Origin: Deltaproteobacteria bacterium IMCC39524
GTDB lineage: Bacteria > Desulfobacterota > Desulfuromonadia > Desulfuromonadales > BM103
Assembly (NCBI GenBank): GCA_029667085.1
Contig: JARUHJ010000001.1
Span: 1,116,001-1,180,000 of the forward strand
Length of the DNA stretch: 64,000 nt
Direction: 5' to 3'
A program made the translations under genes and the position numbers. This document shows, piece by piece, positions 29,605 through 37,731 of the stretch (positions are counted from its first letter, which is position 1; every line of letters starts with the position of its first letter). A model generated the notes under the pieces. That model made no database searches. It worked only from the letters and a program-made list of their open reading frames with translations, and was not told the origin of the DNA.

Positions 29605-30165
29605 TCAACCTCCTCCCGAGGTACGGAATATCTGGTCATCGTCCATTTTGAAAAGACGGATGATGCTGGCATCTACATGGGTATTCTTTTTGAAAAGCCC
29701 GCTGCCGGCTTCTGTTTTAACACTGACATGATACATATTGGCGCCGAACTCACTGCCGTGCTTTGAGGCCATTGCTGGTGGCATACTGCGAGGGCCAACG
29801 TCTGTTACCCTCCCGGCAACTAGACTGCCAGGTCCAGTGCTGTCAATGACCTCATGATGCAGAACACCCAGTTCAGTTCCATTACCCAACCTGACTTTAT
29901 CGGCCATAAGGTTGACCGCATTGTACTGTGCCAAGTTGATAACAAGGTCACGATTCATCCCATATTCAACAGCTCGATCGGCCGTGTAAAGAGCCGCCTG
30001 ATCGGCCTGCGTGTATGAACGCGTATACTGTTTCTCATCCAGGTCACGCAACGAGACGTTAAGAACAGTCGCCCCAAGAATGCTGAGGATTGCCAGGAAC
30101 CCGATTGCCAGGATCAAGGCCATACCTTTCTGGCTGTTATCTCTTCTTAGAGTTTTAAATATCAT
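29605..30165 (-). CDS. pilX: PilX-type minor pilin
   Basis: The product has a class III-like N-terminus: NSQKG then the hydrophobic MALILAIGFLAILSILGATV. There is no Glu at position +5 after the presumed cleavage, as in PilX/GspK-type tip pilins. The rest (about 45-187) is a soluble pilin domain. I prefer the ATG at 30165, which has AAAGGG six bases upstream; an ATG at 30192 overlapping the pilW stop would add nine residues. It lies between pilW and pilY1, as in Pseudomonas. With PilV and PilW it is expected to form the priming tip complex that carries PilY1. Confidence 0.88.
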   Translation of the reverse strand: MIFKTLRRDNSQKGMALILAIGFLAILSILGATVLNVSLRDLDEKQYTRSYTQADQAALYTADRAVEYGMNRDLVINLAQYNAVNLMADKVRLGNGTELGVLHHEVIDSTGPGSLVAGRVTDVGPRSMPPAMASKHGSEFGANMYHVSVKTEAGSGLFKKNTHVDASIIRLFKMDDDQIFRTSGGG

Positions 30166-30191
30166 GACAGACCCTTTACTCACCGATATCA

Positions 30192-31055
30192 TCAAAACAC
30201 ATTACGAAGCTTGACGGATGTCCGTACTGAACGCTCTTTAACTCCAGCGATGGCGTCGTTCGGCTTGAGCCCCTTGGTAACACCCCGCAGCTCAATATCG
30301 ACCCAATTAACCCGCCCTTCATCCGTTTTTGCATAAGTAAAATTGGCAAAGTTTACATTGCGGGCAATGACCTGAGTATTGCCATTGACAACTCTCTCTA
30401 GAGCCTGGTCGGCACTGTTTAAACGAAACCGTATCGTTGACAAAGCTGGCTGACTATTATCGCGCACACGCATGACAACGGTCTCAGCGGGAACGTCACC
30501 CGCATTAAGTATCCCATTTCCAGAAATCACGATGGTATCTGATCCTGTTGACTCAACGTTGTAGGCCCTATCGCTGCTTGATCCTGTACCATTGATCAAT
30601 TCTTGTGCCGTTATTGGTTCGTACAATCGAACTTTTGTATCATCCGGAAAGTTGGCAACCATATCCGGGTCTGAGACAGCTAATGTAATATTCGTAACTC
30701 CTGCAGCTCCCGTCACCCGAGCGAAATCATTACCAACAGCACGGGTACGAATCGTAAAATCTGTGGGATCAGGGTTCTCAGCCGTGGCCGGCGTGGCACT
30801 TGCTTCAAAAATGATTGGATTCTCTGGCACCATGAAACCGGCATGCAACAAGTCGCGGGTCATGGCCTTCATTGCCAGTCGCAGATTGGCCTGCACATCA
30901 GAGACCTGTGTCGATGTCGATGTCGATTGCACCGCAGGGATGAAGAGGCTCATTACCGCCATCATGACAACTGACAGAATCGCCATAACAACGAGAAGCT
31001 CAACCAGACTCATCCCTCGGCTGCCACACAGTTTACTTAACAGAGACCTGAACAT
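30192..31055 (-). CDS. pilW: PilW-type minor pilin
   Basis: A 287-residue prepilin. The cleavage site is visible as GSRG then MSLVELLVVMAIL, with cleavage after G14 and Glu at +5 (E19), followed by a hydrophobic helix to about residue 45. The large beta-rich soluble part fits PilW/GspJ-type minor pilins. It starts 12 bases after the pilV stop, and its own stop TGA shares a base with a possible pilX ATG. Naming rests on order and size; the family diverges fast in sequence. Confidence 0.88.
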   Translation of the reverse strand: MFRSLLSKLCGSRGMSLVELLVVMAILSVVMMAVMSLFIPAVQSTSTSTQVSDVQANLRLAMKAMTRDLLHAGFMVPENPIIFEASATPATAENPDPTDFTIRTRAVGNDFARVTGAAGVTNITLAVSDPDMVANFPDDTKVRLYEPITAQELINGTGSSSDRAYNVESTGSDTIVISGNGILNAGDVPAETVVMRVRDNSQPALSTIRFRLNSADQALERVVNGNTQVIARNVNFANFTYAKTDEGRVNWVDIELRGVTKGLKPNDAIAGVKERSVRTSVKLRNVF

Positions 31056-31067
31056 AGGTGACGCTCC

Positions 31068-31529
31068 CTAAATAGCCCTCTTAACTATAGAACCCACAAC
31101 CGTGCGTACTTTGTTCCCAAGTACATGACTCAGCTCACCAGTACTACTAACCGTAACAGTGACTTTGTAGAGATTAGTAATGTCATTATTGGTAGATGGG
31201 TCATTATCAGAATCAACAGGTTCAACAACATATGTAATGTTATAAGTCCCCCCTCCAGACAAGGTGACAGGACTTGTAATCGGAGCCCTTGACCAAGTAC
31301 CGTTACTAGGACCATTGAATAAGACATCGTCTGGAGGTATTGACGAGACCTGCTCTAAAACACGCTGAGTCAATACAGAGGCCGCGGTCGAAGTAAAACT
31401 CTGGGAATTAGTTTTGATTGCCGTAATCTGTAATTGAGCAAGCCCCAATAAGCCAACCGCCAGGATGACAATAGCAACCAACATTTCAATCATAGAGAAG
31501 CCGGATTGGGAATTTTTCAAAGCGGGCAT
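31068..31529 (-). CDS. pilV: PilV-type minor pilin
   Basis: Prepilin of 153 residues, first gene of the pilV-pilW-pilX-pilY1 operon. The leader ends SQSG and the mature protein begins FSMIEMLVAIVILAVGLLGL, with Glu at +5, the classical prepilin peptidase site and helix. Two ATGs are adjacent (31532 and 31529); AGGAGG lies 5 bases before the second, so I use that. A sigma-54-type promoter lies about 40 bases upstream. Confidence 0.9.
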   Translation of the reverse strand: MPALKNSQSGFSMIEMLVAIVILAVGLLGLAQLQITAIKTNSQSFTSTAASVLTQRVLEQVSSIPPDDVLFNGPSNGTWSRAPITSPVTLSGGGTYNITYVVEPVDSDNDPSTNNDITNLYKVTVTVSSTGELSHVLGNKVRTVVGSIVKRAI

Positions 31530-31570
31530 CATGTCCTCCTGAGATCACGACTAACCTGAGACTAGTTACG

Positions 31571-31587
31571 AGCAAAAGGCGTACCAA
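31571..31587 (-). promoter_or_regulatory. Sigma-54 (-24/-12) promoter for pilV operon
   Basis: Minus strand reads TTGGTACGCCTTTTGCT, against the consensus TTGGCACG-N4-TTGCT: one mismatch, with GG and GC at correct 10-base spacing. The predicted start of transcription is about 31560, some 30 bases before pilV. The NtrC-family activator gene lies immediately upstream. Confidence 0.72.
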
Positions 31588-31670
31588 CAAGAGAAGACAG
31601 AGAAATAGCCTTAACCTGCTGATTTTGTTGTTATTAGGGATTTGTTGCAATCTTCCTATTGTGACATCCT

Positions 31671-31685
31671 ATGCAACATTTGCAT
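31671..31685. promoter_or_regulatory. Candidate activator site: palindrome ATGCAACATTTGCAT
   Basis: Perfect 6-bp half-sites (ATGCAA and TTGCAT) about a 3-base centre, roughly 90-100 bases upstream of the -24 element, the usual distance for an enhancer site bound by a sigma-54 activator. Binding is inferred from position and symmetry only. Confidence 0.45.
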
Positions 31686-31705
31686 GGCTTTAGGCGGTGT
31701 CTGGA

Positions 31706-31799
31706 GATTGGGGGCTGGGGACTAGGGGCTGGTAAGAGATTGTCCCTTTGTTGGTCAAAAGGTTTTGCCAGCCTCCAACCTCCGCTCTCCAGCCCCCAA
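31706..31799. repeat. Heptamer-arm inverted element between the regulator and pilV
   Basis: Left arm 31706-31732 steps in sevens (GGGGCTG, GGGACTA, GGGGCTG). The right arm 31768-31799, read on the other strand, does the same (GGGGCTG, GAGAGCG, GAGGTTG, GAGGCTG). It ends one base before the stop codon of the response regulator gene. Confidence 0.7.
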
Positions 31800-31800
31800 A

Positions 31801-33162
31801 TCAAAGGCCGTAGTCTTTGATTTTATAAATCAACGAACGCAAACTGATCTCAAGTATCTTCGCAGCCTGAGTCCGATTGCCATCAGTCGCAATCAGAGCT
31901 TTCTCGATATAATCCTTTTCCAGTGCAGCAGTCGCTTTCTTCAGAGAAAGGTTAGCCGGATCAATCGGCGCGACAGGATGATCATGCAAAGCCAGGTCGC
32001 CTTCTCCTATGATCTCTTCGCGACAGAACACTAGGGTCTTTTCAAGCACATTCAAAAGTTCACGGATATTCCCTGGCCAAGGCTGTTGAGTCAATTTATT
32101 CAAGGCCTCGGGGCTCATAGTCGGGACAGGGCGCTTCAGTCTGGCAGAAATCCTTGGCAGATAGCTTTCAACCAGCGCGGCAACATCTTCGGAGCGTTGT
32201 TCAAGTGCCGGAAGGTCAACTGAGATTACGGCCAGTCGATAAAAAAGATCTTCCCGGAAGGAGCCATCTGCGACCGCCTCTTTGAGGTCTTTGGACGTGG
32301 CCGCAAGCACACGCACATCGACCGGTGTGGGCTTACTCTCGCCAATACGGCGCACCTCTCGCTCCTGCAGAACCCGCAACAATTTCGGCTGTAGGGCAAG
32401 CGGGAAATCACCAATCTCATCGAGTAGAAGAGTTCCTCCATCGGCGGCCCCGAACAAACCATTCCGGCTTCGATCCGCGCCGGTAAAAGCACCCTTGGCG
32501 TGCCCGAACAGTTCGCTCTCAAGCAAACCGGCAGGGATGGCGCTGCAGTTAACCGCGAGAAAAGGCTTGTCGCTACGCGGGCTTTCTGCATGTAACGCCC
32601 GGGCAATCAACTCCTTGCCCGTTCCGGTCGGGCCGGTGATCAGAACCGGAGCATTGACTGCCGCCGCTTTTTCGACGGTTACCAACAAATTCTTCATAAC
32701 AGCGCTGCGATGAATAATAGCAGCCACGCCTTGTGGCCGACTCCCACGTCGCATGCTTGTCTTGAGCTGGACATTTTCCTGGCGCAGGTGCAGTCGCTCT
32801 TCTGCTTTACGTACGGTCAGAAGGATTTCATCGGGCCGGAAAGGTTTGGAGATATAGTCGTAGGCGCCCTGTTTCATGCATTCTACGGCAGTGTCAACAC
32901 TGCCGTAGGCACTCATCATGATCACTGTACCACCGAATTGCTGGGCCTGCTTCTCTTTGAGAAACGACAAGCCATCCATCTCCGGCATGCGGATGTCACA
33001 CAAAACCAGTGAGTAGTGTCCCGACTGCAGACGATCCAGTCCCTGTCTGCCGCTGGTCGCCTCTGAAACCGTATAACCATCTCGTTCAAGGACCATGCGC
33101 AGCATATGACGCATCGGCGCTTCGTCATCGATGATCAGGATATGACGCTCTACTGCTGTCAT
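31801..33162 (-). CDS. Sigma-54-dependent response regulator, NtrC family
   Basis: The 453-residue regulator has a receiver domain (about 6-120; phospho-acceptor D56 in LCDIRMPEMDG; switch Lys in YDYISKPFRP), an AAA+ domain (about 150-380; Walker A GPTGTGKE 177-184, sigma-54 contact loop GAFTGA 224-229, Walker B GGTLLLDEIGD) and a C-terminal Fis-type helix-turn-helix (GNRTQAAKILEISLRSL). It overlaps the upstream histidine kinase gene by 4 bases, so the two are a pair. Its position beside a sigma-54-type promoter suggests a PilR-like role for the minor pilin operon; that link is inference. The gene itself ends next to a heptamer repeat. Confidence 0.94.
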   Translation of the reverse strand: MTAVERHILIIDDEAPMRHMLRMVLERDGYTVSEATSGRQGLDRLQSGHYSLVLCDIRMPEMDGLSFLKEKQAQQFGGTVIMMSAYGSVDTAVECMKQGAYDYISKPFRPDEILLTVRKAEERLHLRQENVQLKTSMRRGSRPQGVAAIIHRSAVMKNLLVTVEKAAAVNAPVLITGPTGTGKELIARALHAESPRSDKPFLAVNCSAIPAGLLESELFGHAKGAFTGADRSRNGLFGAADGGTLLLDEIGDFPLALQPKLLRVLQEREVRRIGESKPTPVDVRVLAATSKDLKEAVADGSFREDLFYRLAVISVDLPALEQRSEDVAALVESYLPRISARLKRPVPTMSPEALNKLTQQPWPGNIRELLNVLEKTLVFCREEIIGEGDLALHDHPVAPIDPANLSLKKATAALEKDYIEKALIATDGNRTQAAKILEISLRSLIYKIKDYGL

Positions 33163-34667
33163 GATTGAACCTCTGTTGAGCAGGGTAAAGTCACTGTAAA
33201 ACGCGCCCCTTTCGCAGAACCCTGGCTTAGCTTTAAGCTACCGCCGTTCTCGTCAATAATCCGCTGACAGACAGCAAGGCCCAGACCATAGCCACTGCCC
33301 GGGGCCTTCGTCGTGTAGAAAGGTTCAAAAATCCTGGTCGCAACATCAGCTGCGATACCAGGGCCTTCATCCTGAATCGCAACAGAAACAACCCGGCCAT
33401 CACTCTCGGAGGACAAAACGATCTGACCCTCACCCTGCTTGGCATCCTGTGCATTAAGGAGCAGATTGATCCAGACCTGAACCAGGCGCCCCCGGTCCAT
33501 GTTGACCCGGCAAAACGTATCGGAGCAGCGATCATCGATCCGAATGGACTCAAGTTGCCCCTGATGACGTAACAGTTCAATAGTTTCACGCAAGGATTTA
33601 ATCGGATCAAACGACTCAACCTGATGGGCGAGAGGCGCAGAATAATCTAGTAACTCACGGATGAGTTTGTCAATCCGGGCCGTTTCAGCAAGCGATCTTG
33701 CGACCAGGTCCTGCGACTCACCGGACAGGTCTGCCTGAAGGATATTCAGGTAACCGACCACAGCACCGAGGGGGTTGCCGATTTCATGGGCCATTCCGGC
33801 GGCAAGGTGGCCAACGGTCGCCAACTTCTCCGAGCGGACAAGATCATCACGCGCCTGGGCCAGCGCCTGGTTGGTCTCTTCGAGAGAGGCGATATGTTCT
33901 TCTGTCTCCGCGCGACTGGCTGACAGGGCCGTAATCATCTTGTTAAAACTGTCGGCCAACTCGTGGATTTCGCCGGGCCCCGAAAGCACTTCAACAGGAG
34001 CAAGAGTTCCCCCGGCAACCGTGGTCGTTGCCTGATGCAGCTGCCGAACCGGCTTAACGACGTTGCGATTGAGCAGGTAAACGCCGAATACGGCCAGGAT
34101 CAGACCGTAGATGACGACATAGCCGAGAATCAGTTTTTGGGCTCCAAGCACCCTGGCCCGCAATTCTTGCAGGTCAAAACGAACTTGCAGCAAACCGTAC
34201 GGTTGATCGCTCTGCCATAGAGTGGTCGATAAATCCAGATAACTCTGCTGCGCTTCAGAATTAAAAAACCGGAAGGCTTCGTAATTTAAAGATTCATGCA
34301 GCTCACCAACCTCGAGAACAGAGGGGGAAATCGCGGTAAATTCCTGTGTCAATTCGTAGGCAGTGCTGGACAGAATCTGCAACCGGGCATCGAGCAGACG
34401 CCAGGCCAGAATACCAGGTTGCCGACTTAAGAGCGTTTGCAACCGGTTCAGGCTGGACAAAGCCCTTTCGCTTTGAGTGCCTGCAAGGTTCGCAGGCTCA
34501 TCGACACCGGCCGCAACAAGCCTGACGATACTTGCCGCATGAACACGCTGTTGCTCGAGGAGATTATGTTCGGTCAATTTGACCATGAGGAAACCGGCAA
34601 AGAGCAATGCTGCTGCCAGCAGCAAAGAGATACTCAGGATGATTTCAGTACGCAGGCCGGTTCGCAT
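33159..34667 (-). CDS. Membrane sensor histidine kinase
   Basis: The 502-residue kinase has membrane segments at about 8-30 and 178-200, with a roughly 145-residue periplasmic sensor between them, then HAMP (about 200-253), a short coiled coil, HisKA with phospho-acceptor H294 in AAGMAHEIGNPL, and HATPase (about 390-500; DEGPGIA, GSGYGLGLAVCQRI). It is the partner of the NtrC-type regulator that follows. The sensor domain gives no clue to the signal. Unlike Pseudomonas PilS, which has six membrane segments, this is a two-segment HAMP kinase, so the symbol pilS is not used. Confidence 0.93.
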   Translation of the reverse strand: MRTGLRTEIILSISLLLAAALLFAGFLMVKLTEHNLLEQQRVHAASIVRLVAAGVDEPANLAGTQSERALSSLNRLQTLLSRQPGILAWRLLDARLQILSSTAYELTQEFTAISPSVLEVGELHESLNYEAFRFFNSEAQQSYLDLSTTLWQSDQPYGLLQVRFDLQELRARVLGAQKLILGYVVIYGLILAVFGVYLLNRNVVKPVRQLHQATTTVAGGTLAPVEVLSGPGEIHELADSFNKMITALSASRAETEEHIASLEETNQALAQARDDLVRSEKLATVGHLAAGMAHEIGNPLGAVVGYLNILQADLSGESQDLVARSLAETARIDKLIRELLDYSAPLAHQVESFDPIKSLRETIELLRHQGQLESIRIDDRCSDTFCRVNMDRGRLVQVWINLLLNAQDAKQGEGQIVLSSESDGRVVSVAIQDEGPGIAADVATRIFEPFYTTKAPGSGYGLGLAVCQRIIDENGGSLKLSQGSAKGARFTVTLPCSTEVQS

Positions 34668-34763
34668 AAGGGTACGGAATCTGTCGGTAAGGGTCTAAAT
34701 GGAAAAATTTGGGTAAGTATACGTTTTCACGATCGTTCAGGCAATTGAAAGATATACAAATAA

Positions 34764-35219
34764 TTATGCCGGGCTACGCTTGCCGGTCATCGATTCAATC
34801 CGAATCGCCACAGCCGCAGTCTCACCATCAAGTTTCTCAATATATCGCCGCCCCTCCTCCACAAACTCAGGGCAATATTTTTCGATCAAGCTGACCAGCG
34901 CCTCATACTTTTCTTCGGCATAGATCACTTCGGCAGTACCGGTCACAATCACACTTGAAAATTCCGAAGTAAAATCAGCAGGGACAACTTTGCTATGGCC
35001 AACCACACAGAAGGAGACCTTCTCGTTCGCAAGCAGATTATCGAGTTTGTGACCTTCCAGGGCGCAATGGAAATACAGACTATTGTTCCTGAAGGAATAA
35101 TTCAGAGGGACACCGTAAGGCTGTCCGTCAACAGACACGGTTGACAGGACACCATATTCTCCATCCTGCAGGATTTTCACTAAAGCATCATTCGGCAACG
35201 CTTTATCGCTTCTTCTCAT
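34764..35219 (-). CDS. NimA-like flavin-binding split-barrel protein
   Basis: Pyridoxamine 5'-phosphate oxidase superfamily, 151 residues. The N-terminal MRRSDKALPNDALVKIL and the pattern GVLSTVSVDGQPYGVPLN then LYFHCALEGHKLDNL are typical of the NimA/FMN-binding group, whose members reduce nitro compounds or bind FMN or heme. The longer frame starting at 35279 has no support; AAAGGA lies eight bases before the ATG at 35219. It stands alone on the minus strand. The true substrate is unknown. Confidence 0.85.
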   Translation of the reverse strand: MRRSDKALPNDALVKILQDGEYGVLSTVSVDGQPYGVPLNYSFRNNSLYFHCALEGHKLDNLLANEKVSFCVVGHSKVVPADFTSEFSSVIVTGTAEVIYAEEKYEALVSLIEKYCPEFVEEGRRYIEKLDGETAAVAIRIESMTGKRSPA

Positions 35220-35286
35220 TGAATAGTTCCTTTCATATACGTCTTGCAAAGCTGAGGCATTAAGGGTGGGACAAAGCAAAATCTTT

Positions 35287-35360
35287 CACCACAGAGTCAC
35301 AGAGGACACAGAGACAACAATAATTCTCTTAGCTTTTCTCTGTGTTCTCCGTGGCTCTAG
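35287..35360. repeat. Inverted-arm element (CACAGAG type)
   Basis: Left arm CACCACAGAGTCACAGAGGA (35287-) shows an 8-9 base step of CACAGAG; the right arm ending 35360 is the complement of CTAGAGCCACGGAGAACACA. It lies in the gap between the NimA-like gene and fetB. Confidence 0.6.
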
Positions 35361-35403
35361 AGAGCAAAGCGAACGGGTGGCAAATGCCTTGACGCTCCCT
35401 ATA

Positions 35404-36186
35404 TCAATCTTCACGCAAACTCTGGTAAGGCGTGAAATACGCACGATAACCAAGTTTCAAAATAAAAAACGTCGTCAGCGATACACTCCCGGTTATCACG
35501 CACATGATGGCGATCTGGTATTTGACTGCGATCAGTGGCTCAGTTCCGGAAAGGATCTGCCCTGTCATCATACCGGGAAGGAAAACCAGCCCCATGGCGG
35601 CCATGGCATTGACCGAAGGGATCAGGGCCGCTCGGAAAGCGCTGCTGATCGCCGTTTCAGAAACAGCCTGGATGCTGCCGCCTAAACAAAGCCCGGTCTC
35701 AATCTCATCACGCCGTTCACTAAATTCAGCGGCCAAACGTTCTACCGCAAGGCTTGCGCCGGTCATTGAGTTGCCGATGATCATACCGGCCAAAGGAATC
35801 AGGTAACGCGGATCATACCAAGGCTCCAGGCCGATCACCAGGGAGCAGAAGAAAAAGGTCATGCCGCCGCAACCAAAGAGGATGGCCGTACCGACCACCC
35901 GGTAGAAATGCGGCATCTTCGTCTTCACTCTGGCACCGATGGTCTGCACCGCAAAACCGATCATGACGATCAGGATCAGCAGCACCGGCAGAGGTGTTTC
36001 CAGGGCAAAGATCAGATGCAACACATAGCCAACCACAAGCAGCTGGACGAACATCCGCAATCCGGACCAGAAGAGATCTTTGCTCTGCCCCGCCTTGAGT
36101 AGATGTGCCAGGCCGATGCTCATCAACAACAAGCTGTAAACGGTCACCAGGTCCCACAAGCTGAGGTCGATGATTGATGCCGTCAT
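35404..36186 (-). CDS. fetB: ABC transporter permease, FetB/UPF0014 family
   Basis: The 260-residue membrane protein has about seven hydrophobic segments. It carries the UPF0014 marks PLAGMIIGNSMTGASLAVERL and FLPGMMTGQILSG. In E. coli the FetAB pair helps iron export and oxidative stress resistance; the plant relative ALS3/STAR2 has other roles, so the substrate here is inferred. It overlaps the ATPase gene by 4 bases. Confidence 0.88.
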   Translation of the reverse strand: MTASIIDLSLWDLVTVYSLLLMSIGLAHLLKAGQSKDLFWSGLRMFVQLLVVGYVLHLIFALETPLPVLLILIVMIGFAVQTIGARVKTKMPHFYRVVGTAILFGCGGMTFFFCSLVIGLEPWYDPRYLIPLAGMIIGNSMTGASLAVERLAAEFSERRDEIETGLCLGGSIQAVSETAISSAFRAALIPSVNAMAAMGLVFLPGMMTGQILSGTEPLIAVKYQIAIMCVITGSVSLTTFFILKLGYRAYFTPYQSLRED

Positions 36187-36959
36187 GGCGACACCTCCCT
36201 ATCATCTTCTGAACCTGAGGCGAGAAAGGCACGCACTTCTGGCGTTTCCGGGTGGTTAAGGAGCCGGCTTGCCGGACCTTCTTCAACAACAGCGCCATTA
36301 TCCATAAAAATGACATGATCAGCACAACGAGCCGTCAGGCGCAGATCATGGGTGACAAAGATAATGGCCAGATTCTTCTCACGGGCAAGTTGACGGAAGG
36401 TCGAGGCCATCTGGTCAGCGGTGGGGCGATCAAGAGCGCTGGTCGGCTCGTCAAGAAGTAAAACCTGGCAAGGGCCGACCATGGCACGGGCCAGGCAAAC
36501 CCTCTGCTGCTGACCAACCGAGAGTTTGCGGGCGTCACGATCAAGCCAGGCCGGATCGACATGGCAGAGCTCAAGCAGTTCCTGTAGAGAGGGATCACTG
36601 CAATCGGGCAACTCAGCCCGGCGCAAGCGAGCAGGAGCCTGCAGGTTCTCCCTGACGGTCCCGGGGAAAAGGAAAGGTTTCTGACTCACCAGAGGGATAG
36701 ATGCGCGAAGCTCAGGCGGAGGGAAGTTCCTGATGCTCACTCCCGAGAGGAGAATATCACCACTCTCGGCTTCGAGCAGACGATTGAGCAATCTGAGAAG
36801 TGTACTTTTACCACTCCCGGAAGGACCGACGACAGCAAGAATTTCACCTGCGTCAACCCTGAAAGTCGTCTTTTGCAGGACTCTCTGTAACGCTCCCGAC
36901 TCTCCCGGGCGACTGGCAGAAGCCTGTCGAACCTGAAGTAAGGGCGCAGCATTATTCAT
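36183..36959 (-). CDS. fetA: ABC transporter ATPase, FetA type
   Basis: The 258-residue ATPase partners the FetB-like permease. Walker A GPSGSGKS (45-52), the signature LSVGQQQR (146-153; a variant of LSGGQ) and Walker B LLLDEPTSALD (167-177) are all present, so it should be active. Its start overlaps the UDG stop by 4 bases and its end overlaps fetB by 4 bases, making one operon. Linkage to a repair enzyme with an iron-sulphur cluster fits an iron or oxidative-stress theme, but this is only suggestive. Confidence 0.88.
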   Translation of the reverse strand: MNNAAPLLQVRQASASRPGESGALQRVLQKTTFRVDAGEILAVVGPSGSGKSTLLRLLNRLLEAESGDILLSGVSIRNFPPPELRASIPLVSQKPFLFPGTVRENLQAPARLRRAELPDCSDPSLQELLELCHVDPAWLDRDARKLSVGQQQRVCLARAMVGPCQVLLLDEPTSALDRPTADQMASTFRQLAREKNLAIIFVTHDLRLTARCADHVIFMDNGAVVEEGPASRLLNHPETPEVRAFLASGSEDDREVSP

Positions 36960-37669
36960 AAACCCTCGCCATCGGTTTGCAACCGACGCAAGACTTGCTT
37001 CATATCATCCCAGACGTCCCGTTTAGCTTCCGGGTTACTTAACAGGTAGGCCGGGTGGTAAGTCGGCATCAGGTGGATTCCCTGGTAGCTTTGCCATTCT
37101 CCACGCAACTTGCTGATGGGTGCGTTGGTTTTCAGCAGACTGTGCACTGCGAAACTACCGAGACCAATGATGACCTGGGGACGAATGGCTGCAAGCTGTC
37201 GCGCCAGAAAAGCTTCGCAGGTTGCCACCTCGTCCGGTTGTGGATCGCGATTATTGGGCGGACGACATTTTAGGACGTTACAGAGGTAGACGTCGTCACG
37301 ATGCAGGCCCATCGCCTGCAGAATCCGGTCGAGCAATTGCCCCGCTTCGCCAACAAAAGGTTCGCCCTGAAGATCTTCCTCGCGACCGGGAGCCTCTCCG
37401 ACAAGAACCAGCCGTGCGTTGGGATTTCCGACACCGTAAACCAGCTTCGTACGTGACGCACCAAGACCACAGCGTTGGCAATCATCCAGTTCCTTAAAAA
37501 TTGCATCGAGAGCCTCTGAACCAGGAATCATTGCCTCAGCATTCTGCACATCAGGTCCTGCATGGACAGCAACCTTCTGTTCTACAAAGCCAAGATCTGT
37601 TAGATATTCGAACTGGCTCCGGGCCGCGGCCAGGGTTGCACGGATTTCATTTACGAGTTGATCGGGCAT
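36956..37669 (-). CDS. Uracil-DNA glycosylase, family 4 (Fe-S)
   Basis: Removes uracil from DNA. The 237-residue protein has family 4 marks: the GEAPGREED motif followed by GEPFVGEAGQLLD, the distal HPAYLL, and cysteines for a 4Fe-4S cluster (CQRC near 62-65, then KCRPPN and, 15 residues on, ATCEAF). About 50 N-terminal residues precede the core, as in Geobacter-type and SPO1 DNA polymerase-like members. It is the first gene of the UDG-fetA-fetB operon and is divergent from the phospholipase-like gene. Confidence 0.93.
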   Translation of the reverse strand: MPDQLVNEIRATLAAARSQFEYLTDLGFVEQKVAVHAGPDVQNAEAMIPGSEALDAIFKELDDCQRCGLGASRTKLVYGVGNPNARLVLVGEAPGREEDLQGEPFVGEAGQLLDRILQAMGLHRDDVYLCNVLKCRPPNNRDPQPDEVATCEAFLARQLAAIRPQVIIGLGSFAVHSLLKTNAPISKLRGEWQSYQGIHLMPTYHPAYLLSNPEAKRDVWDDMKQVLRRLQTDGEGL

Positions 37670-37731
37670 ATTCGACGAGTAAATCCTTTTAGTGGGTATA
37701 TTATTCGATCAAAGGACGGTACAATCATCCG

